Shown here: piece after piece, positions 50,793 to 59,194 of the stretch | Position numbering within the stretch: position 1 is the first letter of the stretch | How the letters are laid out: every line of letters starts with the position of its first letter | DNA from: CBDHDN01 sp965261585 | GTDB lineage: Bacteria; Pseudomonadota; Alphaproteobacteria; UBA6615 | DNA: 64,000 nucleotides | Direction of reading: 5' to 3' | Assembly: GCA_965261585.1 (NCBI GenBank) | Contig: CBDHDN010000029.1 | Span: forward strand, 1-64,000 | The notes under the pieces: model-generated | The model's input: the letters and a program-made list of their open reading frames with translations, nothing else | Databases searched by the model: none | Told to the model about the DNA's origin: nothing | Translations under genes and position numbers: made by a program

Positions 50793-51649
50793 GGTTCGCG
50801 CTCATTGATGCCGAGAAGGCCGAATTTCCCGTGAGGACGATGTGCCGGGTTCTGGATGTTAGCGAGAGCGGGTTCTTTTCATGGAAAGGGCGGCCTGCCA
50901 GTCAGCGTCAGCGGGACGATATGATCTATCTGGCTCATATTCGCATCGCCTTCGAGTTATCGAACCGAACCTACGGCAGCCCGCGCATGCACCGTGATCT
51001 TGTGGATGAGGGTCTGTCCATAGGACGCCGCCGGACAGCCCGCCTGATGCGCGAGAACGGCCTGGCCGCGCGCCAGAAGCGTCGTTTCAAACGAACCACG
51101 GACAGTACGCACGCCTGGCCGGTCGCGCCCAATCTGCTGGACCAGGACTTCGCGGCAGAGGCGCCAGACCAGAAATGGAGCGCCGACATCTCCTACATCT
51201 GGACCGCCGAGGGATGGCTCTATCTCGCCGTGCTCATCGACCTCTTCTCACGGCGTGTCGTCGGCTGGGCTGTCAGCGATAGGCTGAAGAAGGATTTGGC
51301 GCTGCGTGCCCTGCGTATGGCGCTTGTCACGCGACACCCACCCAGTGGTCTGATCCATCATTCCGACCGCGGCAGCCAGTATTGCTCAATCGACTATCAG
51401 GCGGTGCTGAGAAAACATGGCTTGCTGATCTCGATGAGTGGAAAGGGCAACTGCTACGACAACGCTGTGGCCGAGACGTTCTTCAAGACCATCAAGTCCG
51501 AACTGATCTGGCCGGTCTCCTGGCAGACCCGCAGCCAGGCCGAGAACGCGGTGGCCAGATACATCGACGGGTTCTACAATCCGATCCGCCGCCACTCGAC
51601 GCTCGGCTACCAGAGCCCGGTCCACTTCGAGATGGCGGGCCGAGAGTGA
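50789..51649 (+). CDS. IS3 family transposase OrfB (DDE)
   Basis: A 286-residue rve-type integrase domain. HTH_21-like SNRTYGSPRMHRDLVDEG leads, then the catalytic residues: Asp in KWSADISYIW, Asp in IHHSDRGSQY and Glu in NAVAETFFKTIKSEL. It ends YNPIRRHSTLGYQSPVHFE, the conserved IS3 closing block. Its own ATG overlaps orfA by four bases, but the active enzyme is expected to be the frameshifted OrfAB fusion. Confidence 0.95.
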   Translation: MRFALIDAEKAEFPVRTMCRVLDVSESGFFSWKGRPASQRQRDDMIYLAHIRIAFELSNRTYGSPRMHRDLVDEGLSIGRRRTARLMRENGLAARQKRRFKRTTDSTHAWPVAPNLLDQDFAAEAPDQKWSADISYIWTAEGWLYLAVLIDLFSRRVVGWAVSDRLKKDLALRALRMALVTRHPPSGLIHHSDRGSQYCSIDYQAVLRKHGLLISMSGKGNCYDNAVAETFFKTIKSELIWPVSWQTRSQAENAVARYIDGFYNPIRRHSTLGYQSPVHFEMAGRE

Positions 51650-51683
51650 GCAATCAGCTCTCCACTAAACCGAAGCAAGACCA

Positions 51684-51941
51684 TCCCTTGGTTATGACGT
51701 CAAATGCCCGCTCATCGCGCATCCATTGGCGATATCTGATGCAAGGACTTCGAAAGCCGGTTCTAACCGTACGTTGGCCGCTGTTCCACGACCAGGAACC
51801 CCGCCGGTGTACGATTCGCCGAAAATCTTGGCTGTGATTCGGGGTGTAGTTTCGACTCCCTTAAACGCAAAGACTCTCCACCTGGCATGCGGATTCATAC
51901 GCGCTGGTGCACCCGCATATCGCGAGGGTGCAGATCGGCGA
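51684..51941. other. Gap without recognised gene (258 bp)
   Basis: Between the right end of IS3 and the 3' end of the SLT-like gene. Short open frames occur on both strands, but none has a family signature. GC content is lower than in the flanking core genes. Confidence 0.4.
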
Positions 51942-52625
51942 TTAGCGGCATAACGGCCAGACTTGATACCAGGAGTCGCACCGAAAGCGGGATTCACATT
52001 GCGTAAGCTGCGCTCTGTAACGATCCGCGGTCGCAGCGACCCGCCGGGCAGCACGCTGCACCTTCGGTTTGTCCCTCCAGGTGCCCCGCCGATAACCGCC
52101 CTGCCCTTCGTGGTAGGCGAGGTAGAGGTGCTGCGCGTCGGTGAGGGATATGCCGAGCTGACGCCGGGTTCGGTGGTTGTACCAGCCGATGAAGTCCAGG
52201 GCATCTTCCATGTCGCCGCGGCTGCGGAACAGACGTCCCCGCTCCGCTTGGTATTCGTTCCAGACCGGATCCTGTGCCTGCGCATAACCCTTGGCAGAAG
52301 ACGGACGTCCGAGAGGTATGAACCAGAGCCATTGGCGCGGCGGCCGGGCATCGCCCCGGTAACTCGATTCGTGGCGCACGAACGACATCTGCACGTGGAT
52401 CGGTGTTCCCCAGCGGCTTGCGGACTTCCGAGCATAGTCATACCAGTCGGGGTACTGCCGGAACACCTCGCAGATATCCGCCTGTCGTGTCGGCGGCGAT
52501 GCGGTGCCACAACCAGCGAGCGGTATCAATGCGGCCAACAACATGGCCGCGACCAATTTGGGCGAATCACAGATCCCTGTCCGCAAGCCGGACAGCCGGA
52601 AAGACAATCGCACTAGCTGCTGCAT
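51942..52625 (-). CDS. Transglycosylase-SLT-like lipoprotein
   Basis: A 227-residue protein. A lipoprotein signal (MLLAALIPLAGCGTASPP; Cys at the lipobox) suggests that translation may start at 52544 rather than 52625. The body has DICEVFRQYPDWYDYARKS, RWGTPIHVQMSFVRHESSYR with the lysozyme-like Glu, DARPPRQWLWFIPLGRPSSAKGY written across the groove, and DALDFIGWYNHRTRR. The pattern fits a widespread alphaproteobacterial SLT-domain lipoprotein family acting on peptidoglycan at the outer membrane. It stands between IS3 and IS630 without other neighbours. Confidence 0.82.
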   Translation of the reverse strand: MQQLVRLSFRLSGLRTGICDSPKLVAAMLLAALIPLAGCGTASPPTRQADICEVFRQYPDWYDYARKSASRWGTPIHVQMSFVRHESSYRGDARPPRQWLWFIPLGRPSSAKGYAQAQDPVWNEYQAERGRLFRSRGDMEDALDFIGWYNHRTRRQLGISLTDAQHLYLAYHEGQGGYRRGTWRDKPKVQRAARRVAATADRYRAQLTQCESRFRCDSWYQVWPLCR

Positions 52626-52801
52626 GCGGTCCTCTTACTGATTTCCCCCGCCTCAAATTCTTCCTCGGCGCCCGGACGATCGCCCACACCGGCCAATCAC
52701 AACATTCTATATTGGTGACGCGTGCATTGAGGCACATCACAAACTTCCGCTAGCTGACATGCAGCCCGGACACCGGCGATCTGAAGGCCCTTCAGCGCCT
52801 A

Positions 52802-54075
52802 GTACATCGATTCCATGAAACGGATCATTTTGTGTGGGGTTCCTGACTGCCTACCAGATTTGGTAGGGTGAAGGCGTGTATTGGCAGGGAGACATGTCAT
52901 GGCGGCGCCTCGGCGGTCGGTTGATTTGCGGATGACGGAAGAAGAGGTTGAGCAGCTTCGGGCGATCGCCCGGTCGCGCACGGAAGCGGCGTGCCGGGTG
53001 ACGCGGGCGCGCATGCTGCTGCGCTATCGCGATGATGCGTCGTACTTCGCGGTTGGCCGGGCGCTGGGCGTTCACCATCAGACGGTGCAGCGCTGCGTCG
53101 AGCGAGCGCTGCGCCATGGCTTGATGGCGGCCTTGGCGGACAGTCCGCGGCCCGGACGCGAGCCGCGGATCACCGAGGCGGCGCGCGCCTGGCTGGTCGA
53201 TCTGGCCTGCCGCAAGGCGAAGGACTTGGGTTATCCGCATGAGCTGTGGACGACGCGGCTGCTGGCGCGGCATGCGCGCTCCCACGGCCCGGCGGCAGGC
53301 CATGGGTGTCTTGCCAAACTGGCCCAGGGCACTGTGTGCAAGCTGCTCGACCAGCACGCGGTGAAGCCGCACAAGGTGCGCTACTACCTGGAGCGCCGTG
53401 ACCCCGAGTTCGAGCAGAGGATGGCCGAGGTGTTGTGTGTCTACCGCGAGGTCGAAATGCTCAAGCGAGCCGCCGCGGCGAACCCGCAGGCGCCGATCGA
53501 GGCGGTGGCGATCATCTCCTACGACGAGAAGCCGGGCATGCAGGCGATCGGGACGACGGCGCCCGACCTGCCGCCTGCGCCCGGTCGCCATGCCGGCTTC
53601 GGGCGCGATCACGAATATGTCCGCCACGGGACGATCAGCCTGCTCGCCGGCATCGATCTGCTGACCGGCAAGGTTCACGCCAGCGTCGAGGATCGCCATC
53701 GCTCGCGCGAGTTCGTCGCGTTTCTCAAACGCCTCGACGCGGCCTATCCACCGAGCACTGCGATCACGCTGATCCTCGACAATCACTCCGCGCATATCTC
53801 CAAGGAAACCCGAGGCTGGCTCGCCGACCAGCGAGAGGGCCGCTTCAGTTTCGTCTTCACTCCCAAGCACGGCTCCTGGCTCAACCTCATCGAGGGCTTC
53901 TTCTCCAAGCTCGCTCGCTCGGTGCTCCGGCACATCCGCGTCGCCTCCAAGCAGGAACTCAAGGACCGCATCATCGCCGCCATCGACTACATCAACCGAC
54001 ATCCCGTCGTCCACACCTGGTCCTACAAACTAAACGAGGTCGCCTGATATGATTCGATCCTTGGAAACGCTGAAC
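52802..54075 (+). mobile_element. IS630 family insertion sequence (about 1274 bp)
   Basis: TA dinucleotides flank both ends (52800-52801 and 54076-54077), as for IS630/Tc1 elements. Imperfect terminal repeats are visible: left GTACATCGATTCCATGAAAC, right (reverse complement) GTTCAGCGTTTCCAAGGATC, sharing CG-TTTCCA-like cores and ATCAT further inside. The transposase gene fills most of the element. Confidence 0.82.
52899..54047 (+). CDS. IS630 family transposase
   Basis: A 382-residue DDE transposase. The N-terminal HTH region has VTRARMLLRYRDDASYFAVG and ALGVHHQTVQRCVERAL. The DDE_3 domain shows Asp in IISYDEKPGMQA, Asp in LILDNHSAHISK and Glu in HGSWLNLIEGFFSKLAR. The gene is intact, so the element may be active. 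ATG 52899 follows a GGGAGA-like site; an upstream in-frame ATG at 52881 is possible. Confidence 0.95.
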   Translation: MAAPRRSVDLRMTEEEVEQLRAIARSRTEAACRVTRARMLLRYRDDASYFAVGRALGVHHQTVQRCVERALRHGLMAALADSPRPGREPRITEAARAWLVDLACRKAKDLGYPHELWTTRLLARHARSHGPAAGHGCLAKLAQGTVCKLLDQHAVKPHKVRYYLERRDPEFEQRMAEVLCVYREVEMLKRAAAANPQAPIEAVAIISYDEKPGMQAIGTTAPDLPPAPGRHAGFGRDHEYVRHGTISLLAGIDLLTGKVHASVEDRHRSREFVAFLKRLDAAYPPSTAITLILDNHSAHISKETRGWLADQREGRFSFVFTPKHGSWLNLIEGFFSKLARSVLRHIRVASKQELKDRIIAAIDYINRHPVVHTWSYKLNEVA

Positions 54076-54263
54076 TAGTGTACGGTCGCGCCGACCGCGA
54101 TGTACACCGAGTTCACCTCGTGGTTGCGGCCTGAAGCAGGCCATCATCGAGATTGAGTCAGACCCAAATTTCCGCGCCGAATAACAACCTGATGGAGAAA
54201 TGCCGAAACCAGCCTACAATCAGCTAACTTGACAAAGCCACTGTTAGTGTGACGGGCACCGGT
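54076..54263. other. Gap after IS630 (188 bp)
   Basis: A short plus-strand reading GLKQAIIEIESDPNFRAE then stop (about 54129-54183) may be the tail of a lost gene. Nothing else is recognised here. Confidence 0.3.
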
Positions 54264-54803
54264 TTACGGCCTGTAGACTCCCACGCCGAAGATATGGCCG
54301 TCATGCGCCACGATCCAGCTTGACTTCTGCTCGATCTCCCCGCTGACCGGGTTCTTCCACTTGTAGTCGACCCAAGCCCCCTCCGCCGAGGCCATCAAAC
54401 CTATCTCCTCGCCGAACTCCTTGCCGTCGGCATCGACGAAGCTCGCCAGGGCAACTCCCAGAAGCGAGGAGTCGACGCCGTGGGCGACGACGGTTCCTTC
54501 GGGTCCGCTAACGAAGATGTAGAGATCGCGGTCCAGGAGCTCCGGAGCCGGGTCGGCGTTGAACCTCGCCACCGCCGCCTCGGCCCCCATCTCGTCGTAG
54601 TAGGCGATCGCGCGCGCAACCATGTCCTGAGCCTCTTCGGCCGAGCCGCGGTTGTCGCCTGCCGCGGCGGGCGCCGCGAGCGCCAGGACCAGTACGGCAA
54701 CAAGGGCGGCGACTCCCGACGAAAAAAGAGTTGGATGATTTGTGTCTGTATTGGACTGTTCGCCCGTGATGAACCCTCTGAACCGGGATTTCCCATGTGG
54801 CAC
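54264..54803 (-). CDS. Exported single-Cache domain protein
   Basis: A 179-residue protein with a hydrophobic signal segment (VAALVAVLVLALAAPAAAGD) preceded by an unusually long N-terminus, so the true start may be nearer residue 28. The Cache_2-like domain has AQDMVARAIAYYDEMGAEAA, DLYIFVSGPEGTVVAHGVD and WVDYKWKNPVSGEIEQKSSW, ending VAHDGHIFGVGVYRP. Such stand-alone periplasmic Cache proteins bind small ligands; no signalling domain is attached. It is isolated between IS630 and a fragmentary plus-strand gene. Confidence 0.8.
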   Translation of the reverse strand: MPHGKSRFRGFITGEQSNTDTNHPTLFSSGVAALVAVLVLALAAPAAAGDNRGSAEEAQDMVARAIAYYDEMGAEAAVARFNADPAPELLDRDLYIFVSGPEGTVVAHGVDSSLLGVALASFVDADGKEFGEEIGLMASAEGAWVDYKWKNPVSGEIEQKSSWIVAHDGHIFGVGVYRP

Positions 54804-54901
54804 CCTTCAGCCAAGTTGAGCGTGGCTCGAAATCGCTCAAAGGGCAAGTCCGATGGGTTCTGCCACCAAGATCATGCCCGACAACACGAAATTGAGAGTG
54901 A

Positions 54902-55600
54902 ATGGGACATGGTGGCATTCGATATTGCCGGAACGGCTTCGGCCTGAACGACCCCGACGTCAACTTCCACGGCCTCACCGTCTCGGTCCGCCTGCCGAGC
55001 GTCGAGACGGTGGCAGGCGCGCGCTGGTCGGTCGCCGCCGACATCGTGGACTGCCCCGAGCTGGAGCTCGTGCTGCCCGCGCGAAAGGAGGCCGTCGAGA
55101 CCCCGCTCCTCGACGAGATGCGCGAGGCCGGGCGGCTCTGCATTTACCGCGCCATGGCTGCCGACCCGGATCCGCGCCCGGCCTATGAAGACCGGAAGCG
55201 GGCGCACGAGGCCGACATCGACATCGCCCCGCCGCCGGCCGAGCTGCGGCCCTGGCGTCCCGGCCTCGCCTACGTCGACGACTGGCGCGAGCCCCCGAAG
55301 CGCCAGCCGGTCGGCGCCGACGCGCTCCTCATGGCGTGCGACCCCGAACCGCCCGAGGCGCAGGCGTTCTGGCGCGCCGCCGAGCGTAATGGCATCGCCG
55401 ACCGGCTGTTCGAGGTCGACCGCCGCCTGGAGGGCTACGCCTGGTACGACGCGATCGCGCGCGTCGCCGCCATCCACATCGAGGTCACGGCCGACGGCAG
55501 GACCTGCGCACTCGACGCGTACGCCCCGGCCGGCGGCATCCACAGGCGCGCGGAACCCGTACAGCAGCGGCCCGAGGCGATCCGCATCGGCCTCGCCCTC
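54902..55600 (+). pseudogene. Unrecognised protein, 3' end lost at an IS110 remnant
   Basis: A frame of about 233 codons reads like a real protein: LPSVETVAGARWSVAADIVD, ELVLPARKEAVETPLLDEMR, DIDIAPPPAELRPWRPGLAY and AFWRAAERNGIADRLFEVDR. I do not recognise a family. Codon use is GC-rich like the core genes. From about 55605 the plus-strand reading loses character and the minus strand encodes the end of an IS110 transposase, so the C-terminus appears to have been cut off. The start is uncertain. Confidence 0.5.
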
Positions 55601-55604
55601 ATAC

Positions 55605-55925
55605 CGCGCATGACCTCACGCTTGGACAGCCCTTCCTGGGTTCTGCGCGCGACGTAGGCTCGAGTTCGTTGGTCGGTGCGCATTCGGCACACGACGACCA
55701 TGTGCAGGGCGGAGTTGGCTTGGCGGTTGCCGCCACGGTTGAGACGGTGGCGCTGCGTCTTCCCACTCGATGCGGGGATCGGGCAGACGCCGCACATCAT
55801 GGCGAAGCTCGCCTCGGAGCGGAGCCGGTCCGGGTTGTCCCCAACGGCGACCATGACTGCGCCTGCGTTTTCGGTGCCCACGCCTTCGAGTTCGAGCAGA
55901 CTGGGCGCGAGCTCCTCGACCAATG
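55605..55925 (-). pseudogene. IS110 family transposase, C-terminal remnant
   Basis: About 105 codons of the C-terminal (Transposase_20) domain: ELAPSLLELEGVGTENAGAV, GDNPDRLRSEASFAMMCGVC, PIPASSGKTQRHRLNRGGNR and ANSALHMVVVCRMRTDQRTR, then YVARRTQEGLSKREVMR. The Ser-Gly (S-S-G-K-T-x-R-x-R-L-N-R-G-G-N-R) block is diagnostic. The catalytic DEDD part is missing, and sequence after KREVMR departs from the family. Confidence 0.85.
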
Positions 55926-55974
55926 GAACGATGAAGCATACACACGCCGAACAACACTTTAAGGAGCCCCCACC

Positions 55975-56083
55975 GTGACAACCCGATACAGCTACCCCAT
56001 TGACCTCCATAAGGAACGCGAAGGCGGCTTTTCGATCACCTTTCCCGACTTTGAGGAGGCATTTACCGATGGCGATACAGAGT
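55975..56083 (+). pseudogene. HicB-like antitoxin, N-terminal fragment
   Basis: From GTG 55975, with an AAGGAG ribosome-binding site at 55961, the frame reads TTRYSYPIDLHKEREGGFSI and TFPDFEEAFTDGDTE. This is the typical HicB beginning (YPI-L...G-F-VTFPDFPEA-T-GDTE). After GDTE (about 56083) the HicB pattern stops and another gene's sequence begins. No HicA toxin is adjacent. Confidence 0.7.
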
Positions 56084-56290
56084 GGAGACGGCCGAGTGCC
56101 CGACGACCGCGCGGCTCTCCCAGGCAGCGGGGTCGTCGTTTACGAAACATCTGACGGCGAGGCGCGCGTGGACGTGCGCCTCGACCGCGAGACGGTCCGG
56201 CTGACTCAACGGCAGAAGGCCGAGGTGTTCCAGACTTCGACCGCCAATATCGACCTCCATCTGAAAACATTTTCACGGACGATGAGTTAA
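56084..56290 (+). pseudogene. RhuM-family virulence protein, N-terminal fragment with frameshift
   Basis: In the frame starting at ATG 56069 the sequence reads GVVVYETSDGEARVDVRLDR, ETVRLTQRQKAEVFQTSTAN and IDLHLK, matching the N-terminus of RhuM/Fic-associated proteins (VYQSEDGKTEIEVRL-ETVWLTQ-QMAELF). One A is missing in a run near 56264; with it the reading continues NIFTDDELRV. The gene ends where a transposase remnant begins (about 56291). RhuM-like genes are common in accessory islands and have no settled function. Confidence 0.68.
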
Positions 56291-56306
56291 GAGTCGGTTT
56301 CGAAAG

Positions 56307-56372
56307 TCATGATGGGCGCGCCATTCTGCGGATGAGGAGCATGACGGAGGCGGCGTAGAGGACGGTTGAATC
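56307..56372 (-). pseudogene. Probable transposase C-terminal remnant (IS5-like)
   Basis: On the minus strand a frame ends STVLYAASVMLLIRRMARPS with a stop at 56307, resembling hydrophobic tails of IS5/IS4-type transposases. The adjoining GAGTCGGTTTCGAAAGTC (56291-56308) may be its terminal repeat. The match is short, so this is tentative. Confidence 0.35.
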
Positions 56373-56375
56373 GAT

Positions 56376-56394
56376 CCCCGCCGTTCCGGCGGGG
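56376..56394. terminator. GC-rich hairpin downstream of istB
   Basis: CCCCGCCG and CGGCGGGG pair around TTC, giving an eight-base-pair stem 15 bp past the istB stop. There is no T-tract, so it may act as an RNA-stabilising hairpin rather than a terminator. Confidence 0.4.
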
Positions 56395-56409
56395 GCAAGC
56401 GGATGCCGC

Positions 56410-57177
56410 TCAGGCGCTTTTTGCGGGTTTCTGTTTTCTTCGGCTCTGCTTGAGGCGGAAGCTTTCGCCGTTCATTTCCAGGATATGGACGTGGTGGGTC
56501 AGGCGGTCCAGCAACGCCCCCGTCAGGCGTTCTGAGCCGAAAACCTCCGTCCACTCGTCGAATGGCAGGTTGGAGGTCACCAGGATCGAGCCACGCTCGT
56601 AGCGCTGGCTGAACACCTCGAACAGCAACTCGGCGCCGGTCTTGGAGAGCGGCACGAAACCCAGCTCGTCGATGATGAGGAGCTTGAGGTTGGCGAGCTT
56701 CTTCCGGAACCTCAGCAGCTGTCTGTCATCGCGCGCCTCCATGAGCTCGTGGACCAGGGCGGCGGCGGTGGTAAAGCCGACCGACAGGCCCTTCTGGCAG
56801 GCGGCAAGGCCGAGGCCGAGCGCAATGTGACTCTTGCCGGTGCCGGAATTGCCCAGAGCGATCACATTCTCCCGGCGCTCGATGTACTCGCATCGTGCCA
56901 GCTCGAGGACCAGCGCCTTGTTGAGCGAGGCGATCGCTTTGAAGTCAAAGCTGTCCAAGCTCTTGACGGTCGGGAACTTCGCTTGCCTGATTCGCCGCTC
57001 GACCATGCGGCGCTCGCGGTCGATCAGTTCCAGCTCGGCCAGGCGGAGCAGGTAGCGCACGTGGTCGGCGCCCTCGCTGGCACACTGGCGAGCCAGCTTG
57101 TCGTACTCCCTGAGGAAGGTCGGCAGCTTGAGGGCCTTCAGGTGATGGGCCAGCAACACCTGCGGCGTGTCGCTCAC
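56410..57177 (-). CDS. istB: IS21 helper ATPase IstB
   Basis: A 255-residue AAA+ ATPase that assists target capture by IstA. The P-loop is NVIALGNSGTGKSHIALGLG, Walker B is LKLLIIDELGFVPLSK, and SILVTSNLPFDEWTEVFGSE contains the sensor Asn. The N-terminal helical region begins DTPQVLLAHHLKALKLPTFL. GTG 57177 overlaps the istA stop by four bases, the usual coupling. The gene is intact. Confidence 0.95.
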   Translation of the reverse strand: MSDTPQVLLAHHLKALKLPTFLREYDKLARQCASEGADHVRYLLRLAELELIDRERRMVERRIRQAKFPTVKSLDSFDFKAIASLNKALVLELARCEYIERRENVIALGNSGTGKSHIALGLGLAACQKGLSVGFTTAAALVHELMEARDDRQLLRFRKKLANLKLLIIDELGFVPLSKTGAELLFEVFSQRYERGSILVTSNLPFDEWTEVFGSERLTGALLDRLTHHVHILEMNGESFRLKQSRRKQKPAKSA

Positions 57178-58673
57178 GGCGCCGCTCCGCCCAGCAGGCT
57201 CATGTAGCTGGCGGCGGATGTGGTGGTCACCTGGGCCCGCGGCAGATAGGGATAAACGTTCAAGTCGAGCCGGGGGGGTCGACGCTCGACGCGACACAGC
57301 ACCAGGTGCTTGACCGCATCATAGCCGATGGCGCCTAACCGCAGGGCATCGCGGATGGCACCGTGCACCTCCTCAAGGGCAAAGGTCTCCAGAAGACGGA
57401 GCACTTGCACGTACTCCCGCTTGCCGGCCTTGCCCATGCGGGCTTCAAGCAAGCGGCGCAGGTTGGCGTACGCCTCGGGCAGCTTCCAACCGGCCAGCGG
57501 GGCGGCTTGATCGAGGGCACCGATCTTCCGCTCCAGCAAGGCCAGATAGTGGATCGGCTCGAAGATCAGGTCCTCTCGTTCGTAAGAGCGTGGGTGCCGG
57601 GCGATGACCTCGGCGGCGCAGCCGATGACCACCTCGTGCACGTAGCCACGGACCCAGACCTCTTGGTGACCGTAGGCGACGGGCACCGAGTAGTCGTTGC
57701 CCCGATAGCGCACCAGGGAGAGCGAATTGACCCGCGTGCCCTCCTTGTCGCAGGCCTCGAAAGGCGCCGGCGGCAATTCCATCAGCTTCTCCCGGTCGCA
57801 TCCGAACCGCTCGCCGATGGTCTCGCGATGGCCGCGCAAGACGTCGCTTTCCCGTCTCCGACATTGATGTTCCAGGTGAGCGTTGAAGGCGTCCCAGCTC
57901 GCAAACCGGGGGATGGGAACCATGAAGTTCCGGCGGGCGTAACCGACCAGCCCCTCCACCTTGCCCTTATCATTGCCCTTGCCGGGGCGGCCATATCGAT
58001 CCTGGAACAGATAATGGGATTGAAGCCCGCTGAACGCTCGCGTTCGTTGCCGCGTGCCGTCCGGCAGGATGCGCGACACCAGGCACTTGTCATTGTCGTA
58101 GAGAATCGATTGGGGAATGCCGCCGAAGAAGGCGAAGGCCCCGTTGTGGCCGTCCAGCCAGGCCTCCGTCGCCGCCGCCGGGTAGGCCGCAACGAAGCAG
58201 GCATCGCTGTGGGGAAGGTCCATGGCGAAAAAATGCGCCCGCCGCTTGACGCCGGCGATGATCGCATCCGCCTCGCCAAAGTCCGCCTGAGCGTGACCCG
58301 GAGGGTGCGCCAGCGGCACGAACATCTCACGCTGGCGACGGCGCCGTTCCCGGACGTAATCCTTGACGATGGTCTGTTTGCCCGCAAAGCCATGCTCGTC
58401 GCGAAGACGCTCGAATATCCGCTTCGCCGTGTGGCGCTGCTTGCAGTGAACCGTTCGGTCCTCTTCCAGAATACGGTCAATGATATCCCTGAAGGGGTCC
58501 AGCTTCGGGCGCTTCGGTGGCTGGCGGCGGCGGTAGCCAGGCGGCTCCGAGTGCCCGAGCATCTTCCTCACCGTCTCTCGCGCTATGCCAAACCGACTCG
58601 CCGCCTCTCGCTGACTCAGCCCATCAACATGGCACGCCAGCCGAACGCGTAGATAAAGGTCCACGGTATACAT
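57174..58673 (-). CDS. istA: IS21 transposase IstA
   Basis: A 499-residue DDE transposase. The N-terminal HTH is GLSQREAASRFGIARETVRK; the rve-type core has Asp in HAQADFGEADAI, Asp in QSILYDNDKC and Glu in GNDKGKVEGLVGYARRNF. The C-terminal region (RYRGNDYSVPVAYGHQEVWV) is the usual beta-barrel. ATG 58673 is preferred because GGTGGGAGG stands directly before it; an upstream ATG at 58688 would precede that site. Confidence 0.94.
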   Translation of the reverse strand: MYTVDLYLRVRLACHVDGLSQREAASRFGIARETVRKMLGHSEPPGYRRRQPPKRPKLDPFRDIIDRILEEDRTVHCKQRHTAKRIFERLRDEHGFAGKQTIVKDYVRERRRRQREMFVPLAHPPGHAQADFGEADAIIAGVKRRAHFFAMDLPHSDACFVAAYPAAATEAWLDGHNGAFAFFGGIPQSILYDNDKCLVSRILPDGTRQRTRAFSGLQSHYLFQDRYGRPGKGNDKGKVEGLVGYARRNFMVPIPRFASWDAFNAHLEHQCRRRESDVLRGHRETIGERFGCDREKLMELPPAPFEACDKEGTRVNSLSLVRYRGNDYSVPVAYGHQEVWVRGYVHEVVIGCAAEVIARHPRSYEREDLIFEPIHYLALLERKIGALDQAAPLAGWKLPEAYANLRRLLEARMGKAGKREYVQVLRLLETFALEEVHGAIRDALRLGAIGYDAVKHLVLCRVERRPPRLDLNVYPYLPRAQVTTTSAASYMSLLGGAAP

Positions 58674-58775
58674 CCTCCCACCTTCCATCCCGAAAAGGAT
58701 CGAAGGCTACAGGTGGCAGAGTTTTACTCCGCCCGCAGCCGGGCAAATCTCGCCGCTTCCGTGGTCTAATTTGTC

Positions 58776-58970
58776 ACCGCCGCACACACGTCCGAGGGCG
58801 GACCCGACATGCTGCGCCTGGGACTGGGCGCCGGTTATCGCGGTTGGACGATCACGGACATAGGCCCCCAGAATGTGACCTTCACACGAGAAAACACCGT
58901 GCGGAAGCTCGAGCTCGAATTCCATAGCCAGGCACTGGGACAGCCAAGGCCGCGAACGCCGGTACAGTGA
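58776..58970 (+). pseudogene. Type II secretion component (GspN/GspC-like), 3' fragment
   Basis: About 64 codons: MLRLGLGAGYRGWTITDIGP and QNVTFTRENTVRKLELEF, ending PRPRTPVQ and stop at 58970. The pattern 'GWT-I-DIGP-x-V-TF-x-R-x-x-x-x-x-LEL' resembles C-terminal parts of GspC/GspN-like proteins. The 5' part is cut off by the IS21 end. It is convergent with the true 3' end of gspD 103 bp away, which fits a secretion locus broken up by insertion sequences. Confidence 0.5.
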
Positions 58971-59073
58971 AACGCCGGCATCTCGGGCTCCAAAAAACCA
59001 ACAACGTCAACCCGTTGGGCTCTGTTCAGGGAGCCACCAAACCAAGTCAACCCTACTTGCGCTGCTTGACGCT

Positions 59074-59194
59074 CACTCCGTTTGCTCGTCGGAGTTGGGC
59101 AATGCGTCGTTGTCTTTGGTCGGTTCACCCTCTTGCGGTGGCTTTGTTAGGCTGTCAAGACCTGGGACCCGTTGCAAGTACTGATGCACGCGCT
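59074..59194 (-). pseudogene. gspD: Displaced 3' end of gspD
   Basis: Continuing the gspD frame from the right-hand copy of the target duplication, this segment reads RVHQYLQRVPGLDSLTKPPQ and EGEPTKDNALPNSDEQTE with a stop at 59074. It is the natural end of the secretin, moved 1.4 kb away from the main gene by the IS1202-type insertion. The 18 bp at 59177-59194 repeat at 60597-60614. Confidence 0.85.

Larger units (their letters stand above)
50457..51683 (+). mobile_element. IS3 family insertion sequence (1227 bp)
   Basis: Terminal inverted repeats begin TGGTCTTGCTTCG on the left (50457) and close with CGAAGCAAGACCA on the right (51683); further in, GTGGAGAGC is shared. The ends are TG...CA as in IS3 elements. 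The three bases outside the ends differ (GGT and TCC), so no target duplication is visible. It carries orfA and orfB. Confidence 0.9.
56376..58776 (-). mobile_element. IS21 family insertion sequence (left end unclear)
   Basis: Contains intact istA and istB in the standard overlapping order. At the istA side (58689-58776) the sequence GGTGGCAGAGTTTTACTCCGCC...GTGGTCTAATTTGTCACCGC resembles the multiple-repeat ends of IS21 elements, with the outer end near 58776. A matching end on the istB side was not found; instead a probable IS5-like remnant lies there. The element may therefore have lost its left end. Confidence 0.75.
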
